Shown here: positions 24,935 to 34,338 of the stretch, piece by piece
How the letters are laid out: each line of letters opens with the position of its first letter
How positions within the stretch are numbered: the stretch's first letter is position 1
NCBI GenBank assembly: GCA_964446585.1
Contig: CAYUPI010000007.1
Location: 62,001 to 126,000 of the forward strand
Origin: CAYUPI01 sp964446585
GTDB taxonomy: Bacteria; Verrucomicrobiota; Verrucomicrobiia; Limisphaerales; UBA8199
Reading direction: 5' to 3'
DNA length: 64,000 nucleotides
Position numbers and translations under genes: made by a program
Notes under the pieces: generated by a model
Database searches by the model: none
Seen by the model: the letters and a program-made list of their open reading frames with translations, nothing else
What the model was told of the DNA's origin: nothing

Positions 24935-27900
24935 CTAATCCACCGGCATTACGCGGTAAAATCGCTGGCTGACGGTCACAACATCAGTGGCAGAGCTGAT
25001 CGGCGAATTGGCAGAAATATCTGACCCGAGCTGGTTCCATTGCCCGTCTAATTGATCAGCATAGAGGACACGATAATTTTTGCCTGGGATTGCATTCCAG
25101 GAGATCATGATTGTTCCGTTCGAGGTGCTGATTGAGTTGATAGTCAAAGGAGGCGCCACATAGATGAGGAAGCTTTTTGCGTCGCTTAGAATTGGGTTCC
25201 CATTGTCGGTTACGCGAATAGTCACTGGATTGGTGGTCCCTGCTTGAGCGACGGTCGAGCTCCAGACAAAAAGGCCATTGGAGGCGTCAATGCTAGCGCC
25301 TGCCCGTGCGCCCGGATCAATGCTAAAAGTGAGTATTTGGGGTGGGACGTCGAGATCAGTAGCCTGATTCGTGAGGATCAGCGTGCTGCCTGCATGGATG
25401 GTTTGATCGCTTATCGCGGAGAGGACCGGCGGATTATTCACCATCAGCACCGCAACATCGCTGTTGGTACTGCCGGCCAGATTCGTGACCACAACCGAGT
25501 AATTTCCTGCGTCGGCCGATTGTGCGTTCGTCCGAGTGTACGAGCTCAGAGTGGCGCTTGCTATGTCCGCTCCGTTGAACTGCCAGTGGTAGCTAAGTCC
25601 AGCCGCCTCGGGGCCGGTAACAACGCTAAAAGTGACGTTGGACCCCGCCGCAACGGCTTGGCTGAGCGGCTGTGTCGTGATCGTCGGTGGTATTCCACTG
25701 GTGCCCGACGCGCTCACCCAGACGGAGCCAGTCGCCGACAACAGACCAGCGACCGCAGTCACGGTGTAAGGCCCCCCAGCGCTGGTGGCCGAAAACACCC
25801 CAGTGTTGTCGACGGCGCCTCCGCCGCTGACTGACCAAACGGGCGAAACTGTGATTCGGTTCCCCGAGGCATCCCATGCGTCAGCACGGAAGCCCAGCGT
25901 CTGACCGTTTGCCATTTGCCCCTGGTAAGGAGAGATCACCATGGTGCCGTTGCTGGCGGCACCGGACCAGTTCTGATTGGCATAAAAATCGATCCCAAAC
26001 GTATTGCCCCAGGCCAACGACACCGGATTAGAGAATTGAGCAGTAAAAGTCAGCCCGACTGCCTGACAGTTAACCGTATATGAACCGCCGACAATCAGGT
26101 TCCCCAGGACGTAGGAACCGTCACTATCGGTCCAGACTTGATCGCCTGCTGTGGTCGAAATGCGCGCGCCATAAACCGGCTGGCCGGCCGACACGACCCG
26201 GCCCCAAATTTGTGCGTTGTTGGTCGGCGTCCCCACAGTGACGATTTCTGACGCCGTCGCAATACCGCCTTTCATATCGGTTACCCTTATCGTAATTCGA
26301 TATTGGCCTTCGTTGGACCAACTCTTCGCGGCAGTCGGGCTGTTCAGGCCACTGCGGGCCCAAACCTGGACCTCGCCAAAATCCCAGGAATAAGCCAACG
26401 TGTCACCGTCTGGATCCGCGGCACTGACGGTGAGACTGACCACGTCTCCGACCGCAGCCTGGTTGGTTGTCGCGTTTAATGCCGTAATGACAGGCGTATG
26501 ATTTCCCGCAAACGCACCCAAGTTGATGACCAGGTCGATATACTCCTCGCCGACGCCGTTGTTGCCAGTCGCGATCGGCGTGATATGGATTCCGGCGCTC
26601 GCATCGTCGTATGTCCGGCCCACAGCTAATGCTCCGTCGAGCTTGTCGCTATTATCAATCGCCCACCACCCGCCAGGCGGGCTAAAGGGATTGTAAAAGG
26701 GTGAGGCCTGGTCTCTACTGTACGGCGTCATATCCAGGAGAGTTGAACCATCGCTCCCGTAGCTGGTCTGGGCGACATCAACTGCGACGCCGTTTTGGTA
26801 CCAGTTCGAGGCGGCGCTCCAGGACGCATAGCGGTAGCTGAGCCAATAACGGCGAGCATAACCGCTATAATCAGTCGCCGGCGTCTCGATGCGGATACCG
26901 CGCGGGTTGCCGACTGTGCTGCGGGCGTCGTGACGGAACAGTCGATACGTGCCGTTCGTGGTCACATATTGCACCTGATTTCCCGAGAGCCAACCCAGTT
27001 GAACCTTTTCCACAGGATTGTAGTGGGGTTTCGTTGCGTCATCCCAGTCAGACCCGGATTGCGCTCCCATGACGGAGAAATAATGGCCGTATTCTAGCCA
27101 CTCGCCGTCGGAGATGTCGGCCACGTAACCGCCCGGATTCGAGTCCTTCCCGAATGGTTGGGTTGAGTCGGTGCGCCAGTAATTCGCATGATACAAGCCC
27201 AGATTATGTCCCAGTTCATGTCCCGCAGTTCGCAGCGTTGTGTTCGGCGTAACCCAATGAGAGCCTTGCGAGCCGACGTACGAACGGCCGGCGTAGCTGA
27301 AGCCCGGGCCGGTTGTGATGACGACGTCCAAATTGTAATTTGTATAATAATATCCGACCGCTGCCGCAGCGGTTCGAGCATCGCTGAGCAACTGCCCAAA
27401 ATTAGTGTTATAGCTGGTGGCGTAGCTGATCGGCTGAGGCAGGCTTATGTGGACCACGTCTGCAGCCAGATTTGAGTTCACCAGGCCGTGGATGTAAACC
27501 TTGCCACCCGAATTATTCATCCAGAAATTGCTGACCACGCCAAGCTGAGTCAGCGCTGTCGCTTCGTCGATCGGATCAACTATCTGGTCCGAGAACCTCG
27601 CGATCATGTAAAGCAAGGTATTAGGGCCAGCCGTTGTAGGTATGTAAGGACCGGGCGTTCGATCGTTCGGGCCCTGCTCCGCCGGTGTGGGCGAGTCGCC
27701 AATGACAATAGAGTCCCCTAGTGCCACTCCTTCGATTTCCACGTCCGACACCGTCGTTTGGTCCCGCCATTTTCCGAACACAAACGCTCGATAGGCTTTT
27801 CCGTTGACCCTGGCTTCATACTCATAACCGTGGCGCCGCTTTGTTTTGTCAGCCTCGACTGTTTCGCTGCCTGGCAAGCCCGCGCAATACACCCCGAAGA

Positions 27901-28264
27901 AGCCCTGGCCCTTGATTCGCTGCTCAACGAACGGCTGCAGGTGAACCGGCAACCGGTCACGCTCTGTCGCCGGCATTGCGGCATCCACGAACGCTTGCGG
28001 GTTTTCTTCCATCAAAGATCGCATCTCCAAACTTCGAGCTTGTGCCAGCCCCACTCCGGTCGCAAGCGATTGTGGGTCACCCGCTTTGGTCGCTCGGGGA
28101 CCGATTTCCCTTCGAATCGAATCCTCAAAAGCTCTCGTGGCTGCAAGTTGGCGGCCTGATGGCGATCCTTGCACTGAGAGGGCTCCAAACGTGCTCATAC
28201 AGCACAGCCCAACTCCAAGCAGCACCCCGACGCGTAATGGCGATAAGTGAGTCCCAAAGCACAT
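24935..28264 (-). CDS. Secreted metzincin protease with PKD and Ig-like domains
   Basis: About 1109 residues from ATG 28264; an ATG at 28339 is in frame but lies in a terminator hairpin, so I prefer 28264, which gives the signal peptide LSPLRVGVLLGVGLCCMS. The catalytic zinc motif HELGHNLGLYH is at His349-His359, with a Met-turn (YFSVMGAQ) further on: a gametolysin/reprolysin-like metzincin. Downstream are a PKD domain (AADPDGDTLAYSWDFGEVQV), a carboxypeptidase-regulatory-like beta unit (GRVVSAGQPVYGARISTTAG), an Ig-like domain (GNYSVVVTNLAGSTNSDVAV) and a cadherin-like unit. The C-terminus (NYRVLYADQLDGQWNQLG) is a beta module like those of its neighbours. No VPD sorting tail. Confidence 0.85.
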   Translation of the reverse strand: MCFGTHLSPLRVGVLLGVGLCCMSTFGALSVQGSPSGRQLAATRAFEDSIRREIGPRATKAGDPQSLATGVGLAQARSLEMRSLMEENPQAFVDAAMPATERDRLPVHLQPFVEQRIKGQGFFGVYCAGLPGSETVEADKTKRRHGYEYEARVNGKAYRAFVFGKWRDQTTVSDVEIEGVALGDSIVIGDSPTPAEQGPNDRTPGPYIPTTAGPNTLLYMIARFSDQIVDPIDEATALTQLGVVSNFWMNNSGGKVYIHGLVNSNLAADVVHISLPQPISYATSYNTNFGQLLSDARTAAAAVGYYYTNYNLDVVITTGPGFSYAGRSYVGSQGSHWVTPNTTLRTAGHELGHNLGLYHANYWRTDSTQPFGKDSNPGGYVADISDGEWLEYGHYFSVMGAQSGSDWDDATKPHYNPVEKVQLGWLSGNQVQYVTTNGTYRLFRHDARSTVGNPRGIRIETPATDYSGYARRYWLSYRYASWSAASNWYQNGVAVDVAQTSYGSDGSTLLDMTPYSRDQASPFYNPFSPPGGWWAIDNSDKLDGALAVGRTYDDASAGIHITPIATGNNGVGEEYIDLVINLGAFAGNHTPVITALNATTNQAAVGDVVSLTVSAADPDGDTLAYSWDFGEVQVWARSGLNSPTAAKSWSNEGQYRITIRVTDMKGGIATASEIVTVGTPTNNAQIWGRVVSAGQPVYGARISTTAGDQVWTDSDGSYVLGNLIVGGSYTVNCQAVGLTFTAQFSNPVSLAWGNTFGIDFYANQNWSGAASNGTMVISPYQGQMANGQTLGFRADAWDASGNRITVSPVWSVSGGGAVDNTGVFSATSAGGPYTVTAVAGLLSATGSVWVSASGTSGIPPTITTQPLSQAVAAGSNVTFSVVTGPEAAGLSYHWQFNGADIASATLSSYTRTNAQSADAGNYSVVVTNLAGSTNSDVAVLMVNNPPVLSAISDQTIHAGSTLILTNQATDLDVPPQILTFSIDPGARAGASIDASNGLFVWSSTVAQAGTTNPVTIRVTDNGNPILSDAKSFLIYVAPPLTINSISTSNGTIMISWNAIPGKNYRVLYADQLDGQWNQLGSDISANSPISSATDVVTVSQRFYRVMPVD

Positions 28265-28330
28265 TGCTGTTGGAAAGCGAACAGTCGCCAGCAGATTTCG
28301 GTAGCAGATCAAGCGAACAACCAAACCAAG

Positions 28331-28359
28331 AAGGCGCATGACTTCACGCCATGCGCCTT
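28331..28359 (-). terminator. Inverted repeat, likely terminator of the upstream VPD-CTERM gene
   Basis: AAGGCGCATG (28331-28340) and CATGCGCCTT (28350-28359) form a perfect 10-bp stem with a 9-base loop. It lies just past the stop of the minus-strand 28418 gene and covers the in-frame ATG at 28339 of the protease gene. Confidence 0.65.
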
Positions 28360-28417
28360 CTGAGTGCTCTTATGTGTATTGAACCAAGCCCTTAGTGCCG
28401 AGCAACTGACAGGAACC

Positions 28418-29095
28418 TTACCCGCTCTGACGGATGGGTCTGCAAACCCTCAAAGCTGTCTTCGCGCCGCCGACAATCAGCGCCGCCAACCCCAAAAGGA
28501 CCGCAGTGGATGAACCGTCCGGAACCGAGGGAGAAACTTCCGGCGTATCCAACAAAACGCTGGCCGTGGTTGTCTGGACGCCGACGACGGAATAAAATGC
28601 GCTGTGCCCTGCCGAAGGGGTGTCCGTGAACAGAAAATCATTGGCTGTGAGGCCAGCGATGCCGCTGATGGTAAAACTCATCGAATTGCCAGTTCCAAAC
28701 CCGCTAAAATTCAAGCGGATGTCGTACTTGCCATCTCCTGCCACCTTGAATGCATCTGTCCCGGTTTGAATCGAAATCAGAGCCGAAGCATTTGGCCCAC
28801 TTTCCGCGAAAACTAGGCTCTGCGGATCGAGCGCAGGGTTGAGATTGAGATACAATTGCGTGGCGAACTCATTGCCCGTCAATCCAAGCGCTGTTAGTGT
28901 CATTCGCACCGTGTTTGCGCCGGAATCGGTAAGTACTGCCCTTAACCAAGGCGAGGACCCGACCGGCGCGTCCCCACTAAACAAATGATCATAGTCATAA
29001 GTGATTGAAGCAGCCGAACCTGAGGTTCTGCACATCCAGCCGACAACCACCACGAGCAGGATTGAACCCAATCTTTGTCTTGTGCTTCTCTGCAT
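28418..29095 (-). CDS. VPD-CTERM exosortase substrate
   Basis: 225 residues from ATG 29095, chosen because it gives a clean signal peptide (LGSILLVVVVGWMCRTSGSA); the frame is open further upstream to 29191. The body is a beta-sandwich-like secreted domain. The C-terminus has the tripartite sorting tail: VPDGSSTAVLL, a hydrophobic helix (LGLAALIVGG), then a basic end (KTALRVCRPIRQ). This is the VPDSG-CTERM type of Verrucomicrobia, recognised by the exosortase encoded at 43257. A sigma-54 promoter lies ~50 bases upstream and a terminator follows. Confidence 0.8.
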   Translation of the reverse strand: MQRSTRQRLGSILLVVVVGWMCRTSGSAASITYDYDHLFSGDAPVGSSPWLRAVLTDSGANTVRMTLTALGLTGNEFATQLYLNLNPALDPQSLVFAESGPNASALISIQTGTDAFKVAGDGKYDIRLNFSGFGTGNSMSFTISGIAGLTANDFLFTDTPSAGHSAFYSVVGVQTTTASVLLDTPEVSPSVPDGSSTAVLLGLAALIVGGAKTALRVCRPIRQSG

Positions 29096-29146
29096 ATGAA
29101 TCAATTGCTCAGTTCCGGTTCGGCGGATCTGACCAGGCTCCCCTCT

Positions 29147-29162
29147 GCAGGAACCAAGCCAA
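29147..29162 (-). promoter_or_regulatory. Sigma-54 (-24/-12) promoter of the VPD-CTERM gene
   Basis: On the minus strand TTGGCTTGGTTCCTGC has GG and GC separated by exactly ten bases. Transcription would begin near 29135, 40 bases before ATG 29095. Confidence 0.6.
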
Positions 29163-29414
29163 TCAACATGAACACCGGCATAGACATGCATTCAGCAAAA
29201 TTAAGCCGTTGACCATCAATTGGTTGAGCACTTGCGATCAATTCCGCTTTTCAACGGCTGGTTGGCACCCGCATATTGAAAATGTAAGGAAAACCGACGC
29301 GCGAATAATCGAGATCAGCGTTTTCACACCTAACTAGCTGCGGGTCAACATACCACGCGAACAAGACGAGCCCCAAATACCAGTGTAAAATTGGCCAACA
29401 TAAGCTTGAACTTA

Positions 29415-32400
29415 TCAGGGGCACGTCTTGGCAGTCGTCGTGGTACTGCCGTTCGCGATGGCCAAGGCATTCTTGAGGCACTCTTGGGTTGGTCGATTCG
29501 GATCGCCAGAGAACGTGGTGCCATCGGCACAAAGGGCATTATTGCACGTCGTGATTAGGTTAGTCGCTGTCATGGACCCACCGCAGCCAGGCACAGAGAT
29601 GATCGTAGCCGGGCAGATAAACTTGTGCCGGACATTGAGCGTGAACGCCGCGAGATGCGCAGAGAATTGGTATGCCATGTTGACTGCATTCCTGTTCTTC
29701 AACCAGGTGGCGAAGGCCGACTGCTGGTCGGCGAGTTTGCTCTGAGTAAAATCCTGGTTGGCGCCGGTCGCATTGCGGAGGCATTCGATATTGAGCGCAG
29801 TAAAGTCTGCCGCAGTGACCTGAGGCAAGCCAACTGGGTTCCCCCAGAACCCCGGAGTGGCGCCCCCTGTATTAACTGCAAAGGTCACAGTACAGGTGTT
29901 CTGGCAGCCGGTTGCTTTGTCCGTCACCACCAGTTGGAAAGTGGCTGTGCCCGAACTCCCCGAGGTATAGGTGATCGTCTGGATATTCGTCGCGCTGGTG
30001 ATCTGCCAATTTGGGTCAGTGGTCGCAGTTATGGACCAACTATACAAGAAATTCCCTGCAGGACCGCTGAGCGTGTACCCGGAAACATCAGCGACCGGCA
30101 AAGGATTTGGCACTGCGAGGGAGCACGGAGGAATCGGATTCACAGTGATAATCTGAGTGCAGGCTGCAGAATTACTGCACGCATCCGTTGCTCTGTAGGT
30201 GCGGGTTACCGTGATGACGCCGTTGTTGGTCACGTAAGTATCACTTACGAAACTCTTAGTAGGTGTGCTGCACGTGTCGCCGGCACTTACCTTGCTGGTG
30301 TCAGGCGCCGGAATGTTGCCAAATCCGCATACCGTGACGGGCCCTGGGCAGGTGATCGATGGATTGGTCATGTCCGCCGTCCAGGTATAAACCACTGACT
30401 TGTTCGTGGCGTTGTTGCAGGCATCGGTTGCAGTCACGGTGAAGGTGCGTGTGATGATGCAGCCGTTGGTTGTGTCCACATGTGTCACCTTAGTTGTGAC
30501 GGCACTGCATGTGTCCGTGGCCGTCACTTGGGACTTTAGACTCGCGTCAGTAGGTGGATTAGCAGGATTGCAGCCGAGGTTTCCGCCGCTCGGGACAGTC
30601 ATTGCCGGCGGCGTCTTGTCCACCGTCCAGGTAAAGGTCCTCGTGCAGGTGGTGGTGAGGTTGCAACCCGAGGCGCTGTAGGTAAAGCTTTGTGACCGAT
30701 TACAGCCGTTGGTCGTGATCGTCCCCGGGGTGCAGGTCACGGTCATCGAACCGCACTCGTTGTGCGCGGTGATACTGGTGCTGCATGCCGGAGGTGTCGG
30801 ATTGCAGCCCAAGGGCGTCGTGCCGCTGGTGCAGTTGTCAAACACNNNNNNNNNNNNNNNNNNNNNNNNNNNNNNNNNNNNNNNNNNNNNNNNNNNNNNN
30901 NNNNNNNNNNNNNNNNNNNNNNNNNNNNNNNNNNNNNNNNNNNNNGATTGCAGCCACTAGAAGTGATTGGGCCAGGTGTGCACGTCACGGGCACCGAACC
31001 GCATTCGTTGTGCGCGGTAATGCTGCTGTCGCACGTCGGAGGTGTCGGATTGCAGCCCAAGGGCGTCGTGCCGCTGGTGCAGTTGTCAAACACCGGAGCC
31101 GTCACCACCGTCCAGGTGAAGGTCTGGATGCAGGTGCTGGTCAACCCGCAAGCCGTGGCGCTGTTTGTAAAGCTCTGGGAACGATTGCAGCCACTAGAAG
31201 TGATTGGGCCAGGTGTGCACGTCACGGGCACCGAACCACACTCGTTATGCGCGGTGATACTGGTGCTGCATGCCGGAGGTGTCGGATTGCAGCCCAAGGG
31301 CGTCGTGCCGCTGGTGCAGTTGTCAAACACCGGAGCCGTCACCACCGTCCAGGTGAAGGTCTGGATGCAGGTGCTGGTCAACCCGCAAGCCGTGGCGCTG
31401 TTTGTAAAGCTCTGGGAACGATTGCAGCCACTAGAAGTGATTGGGCCAGGTGTGCACGTCACGGGCACCGAACCGCATTCGTTGTGCGCAGTGATACTGG
31501 TGCTGCATGCCGGAGGTGTCGGGTTGCAGCCCAAGGGCGTCGTGCCGCTGGTGCAGTTGTCAAAGACCGGAGCCGTAGCGATGGTCCACGTCAGCAGTTG
31601 GCTGCAACTCGCTATATTGCCACAGACGTTCGTGGCCGTATAAACGTTTGTGCGATAGTGGGTGCATCCAACTGCAGCATCAAAGCTGCTGCAGCCCACG
31701 TTTGGTGCCCCACAATCGTCGCTGGCTTTCGCTTGGGAGGGATCACACGTCGGGATGTTGGCTGGATTGCAACCGAGGTTCTGGTCCAGCGGACATGAAA
31801 TCGTCGGCATTGTGTCATTGGTCCAGATCACGAGTTGGCTGCAAGTCGCCGAATCACCACAGGTAGTAGTTGCTGAATAGACATTCGTTCGATAATGCGT
31901 GCAGCCGTCACTCGGACCGTCGAAGCTCGTGCAAGTTACTGTGGGTGGAGCGCAGAATGTGCCAGTTGGTGTGGCATTGGCTGGGTTGCATTCTGCAGGC
32001 GGTAGATTACACCCGTAATTCGTATCCGGAGGACACATAAGCGACGGAGGCGGAGGCGTAAAAGGAGTCCCCTGAACGAGCAGGTTTGCGTCAAATGAGG
32101 TTTCCCCGGCGAGCGGATGGCTGATCACAGCCCTCAGCGTGAGCGAATAGGGCGCAGTAAAGTTGATTGGCCCCGGATTGTAATTCGAGCCACTGAAGTC
32201 GCCTAAAGGTGCCGGGGTCGGGCTAATACTGTTCAAAAGCAGGTCGGTGCCAAAGTCCGTGTTAAATGGGCTGGCATATGCCTGGAAGACAACACTTCCA
32301 GCGGTTACTCCGCCGATCGTTGCTGTCGCCGTGGCACCGCTTAGCGGGAAGAAATCAGTGTCGGTGAACTCAACCGTCAGCGTTCCATTGTCCATAGAGG

Positions 32401-32680
32401 AAACGTTGTCCGTTCCAATGTCCAAATATGGCGCCGTCGCCGTCCCCGCGGCTGGTTTGGTGGTTCCGCTGGTGATGTTAACTATCCAATTGTCCCCCAC
32501 GGGCCCAACGTAGGTAATCGCTCCTGGATCGGGGTCAGAGTCCCCGGGCCCGTTATCTGTGATTACGATGGTTCCTCCAAGGGTTCCGTCGGACAACCGT
32601 AGCTGTTGAGACAGGGCTGGAGGCAGCAACGCTAGAAGTAGCCCAATGATTAGGATGATTGTTTTATTAGTGGTGTTCAT
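29415..32680 (-). CDS. Secreted Cys-rich tandem-repeat protein, interrupted by assembly gap
   Basis: Read on the minus strand from ATG 32680, with signal peptide TIILIIGLLLALLPPALSQQ. An N-terminal ~190-residue domain (LRLSDGTLGGTIVITDNGPG to FTAPYSLTLRAVIS) matches the 36668 protein. Then come Cys-rich HYR-like units, including near-identical 79-residue copies (VFDNCTSGTTPLGCNPTPP, HNECGSVPVTCTPGPITSSG). The 100-N gap at 30846-30945 breaks the frame: the same peptide resumes at 30845 in another frame. So this is one gene with an unknown number of units missing, not two. The C-terminal part has a GFWGNPVGL module and ends TAKTCP. Function probably adhesive or structural at the surface. No VPD tail. 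Confidence 0.75.
30846..30945. other. 100-N assembly gap
   Basis: Exactly 100 N, the conventional size for an unknown gap. Flanks are both the 237-bp tandem repeat, so the assembly probably collapsed there. Confidence 0.95.
30946..31575. repeat. Tandem 237-bp (79-residue) repeat
   Basis: GATTGCAGCCACTAGAAGTG recurs at 30946, 31183 and 31420, exactly 237 bp apart; copies 1 and 2 are nearly identical and the third begins to diverge after ~155 bp. A further copy fragment borders the other side of the gap (30743-30845). Since 237 is a multiple of 3, copy number can vary without frame loss. Confidence 0.9.
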
Positions 32681-32883
32681 GGCGGTATTGATGAGTTGGA
32701 ACTCGCTTGGTTTCGTGCTGCCGCGGAAGGCAGCCAGAAAGGTTTACTAAAGTCGCCGGGGGTTCCGGATGTTGAACTGGCAGCGAAGGGCTTATCAACG
32801 GGTTCTCAGGAGCCGCTTCGCCATCAATGCAAGGCGCGAACTATTCCGCGTGTTGGGACCGATTCTTGGATCCTTGAAACCGC

Positions 32884-34251
32884 TCAGGCTCCCTCACGTT
32901 TGATCCCCAGTTTTTCCATCAGTTCGTAGAGCGTGGGCCGACTCACGCCGAGTTCGGAAGCAGCCGGAGCGATCTTGCCTGAATGCTTGCGCAATGCCCG
33001 CTGCACCATTTCACGCTCAATGGATTCGCGCGCGTCCTTGAGGCTCGGGCCGTGCAAGCCAGCCGTCGAGCCGGCCAGCTCCAAATCCTTAGCGCTGATC
33101 CGCCTTTTCTCGGCCATGATAACGGCGCGCTTCACTCGGTTTTCCAACTCGCGCACATTCCCCGGCCAGGAGTGGTTACCCATGGCGCGCAGAGCCTCGG
33201 CTTCGAAAACCAGGCCCTCCCTGCCAATCTTCGCGGCCTGCCGGCGCAGAAATTCCTGAGCCAGCAATTGAATGTCACTTTCCCGGTCCCGGAGGGGCGG
33301 CAGGTTGATAACAACGACAGCTAACCGGTAGTACAAATCCTCGCGAAATCGGCCATCGCTGATTGCTTTCTTCAGATCGATGTTGGTGGCAGCGATTACC
33401 CTGGTATCGACCTGGATTTCCTGCCTGCCGCCGACCCGCTCGATTCTTTGTTCCTGGAGAAACCGGAGCAATTTGACCTGCAGCAACGCGGGCAGCTCTC
33501 CAATCTCGTCCAAAAAAAGGGTCCCGCCCGCAGCCGTTTCGATCCGGCCCTTTCGCTGGATATGCGCGCCTGTGAAGGACCCCTTCTCGTGACCAAACAA
33601 CTCACTCTCGAGCAGAGCCTCGGGAATGGCGCTGCAATTAATCGCAACAAACGGACCTTCTTTCCGCTGGCTCCGGCCGTGAATGGCCAGGGCGACCATT
33701 TCTTTCCCGGTCCCGCTCTCTCCAAGAACCAGCACAGGGGCTTCCGCCGTCGCCACTTTGCGAATGGTGGTGAACACGTTTTGCATTTGAGAACTGGTGC
33801 CGAGCAGGCCCTCAAAAGATTCTGCCCGGACCTGTTGCTGCAATGCCCGGTGTTCCCTTTCGAGCGATGCCACATGGAACGCGCGCTTGAGAATGACCTT
33901 CAATTCGTCCACGGCGACGGGCTTGGGTAGAAAATCATAAGCACCTGTGCCAATTGCCTGAAGTCCCTTGTCCTTCTCACCTTGGCCCGTGATGATGATA
34001 ACTTTGGCGAGGCCGTCGCGCGAAATCATGTCAGACAGGACGGAGAAGCCCTCTTCCGAATCATTTTGACGAGGAGGCAGACCCAAGTCCAGCAAGGTGA
34101 CCAGCGGGCGCTGCTCGGAGAACACCGTCAACGCACTCTGGCGATCTTCAGCAAACAGGACCTCGTAATCCTGGGCGAGGGCCCATTTCATCTGTGCGCG
34201 AATCTCCTCGTCGTCGTCAACGATCAGCAGTTTTGGGTTTACGGATGCCAT
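32884..34251 (-). CDS. prsR: PrsR, sigma-54-dependent response regulator
   Basis: 455 residues from ATG 34251 (MASVNPKLLIVDDDEEIRAQ); an upstream in-frame ATG at 34335 would add 28 residues of low complexity. Receiver domain with DDD at 12-14 and phospho-acceptor Asp55 (LLDLGLPP). Central AAA+ domain with Walker A GESGTGKE, GSFTGA (the sigma-54 contact loop, GAFTGA variant) and LFLDEIGELP. C-terminal Fis-type helix-turn-helix (AASELGVSRPTLYELMEKLG). It matches the PEP-CTERM-box response regulator of exosortase systems and pairs with the kinase gene just upstream. Three good -24/-12 promoters in this window are its likely targets. Confidence 0.92.
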   Translation of the reverse strand: MASVNPKLLIVDDDEEIRAQMKWALAQDYEVLFAEDRQSALTVFSEQRPLVTLLDLGLPPRQNDSEEGFSVLSDMISRDGLAKVIIITGQGEKDKGLQAIGTGAYDFLPKPVAVDELKVILKRAFHVASLEREHRALQQQVRAESFEGLLGTSSQMQNVFTTIRKVATAEAPVLVLGESGTGKEMVALAIHGRSQRKEGPFVAINCSAIPEALLESELFGHEKGSFTGAHIQRKGRIETAAGGTLFLDEIGELPALLQVKLLRFLQEQRIERVGGRQEIQVDTRVIAATNIDLKKAISDGRFREDLYYRLAVVVINLPPLRDRESDIQLLAQEFLRRQAAKIGREGLVFEAEALRAMGNHSWPGNVRELENRVKRAVIMAEKRRISAKDLELAGSTAGLHGPSLKDARESIEREMVQRALRKHSGKIAPAASELGVSRPTLYELMEKLGIKREGA

Positions 34252-34338
34252 CCCGGCGATGCCTGCCGTGTCGGGAGTGGTAGCGCGCGCTGGCGAGGGT
34301 AAAACGCTAACTGGTTGCATAGGGATTGGGTGCAAGAC

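Noticed and set aside
30946..31575. CRISPR array
   Set aside because: Units are 237 bp, contiguous, in frame and coding; no spacers.
30762..31798. Two long plus-strand frames over the Cys-rich repeat gene
   Set aside because: They are antisense to a repetitive minus-strand gene and keep open only because the 237-bp unit repeats; products have no similarity and Ala/Arg bias.
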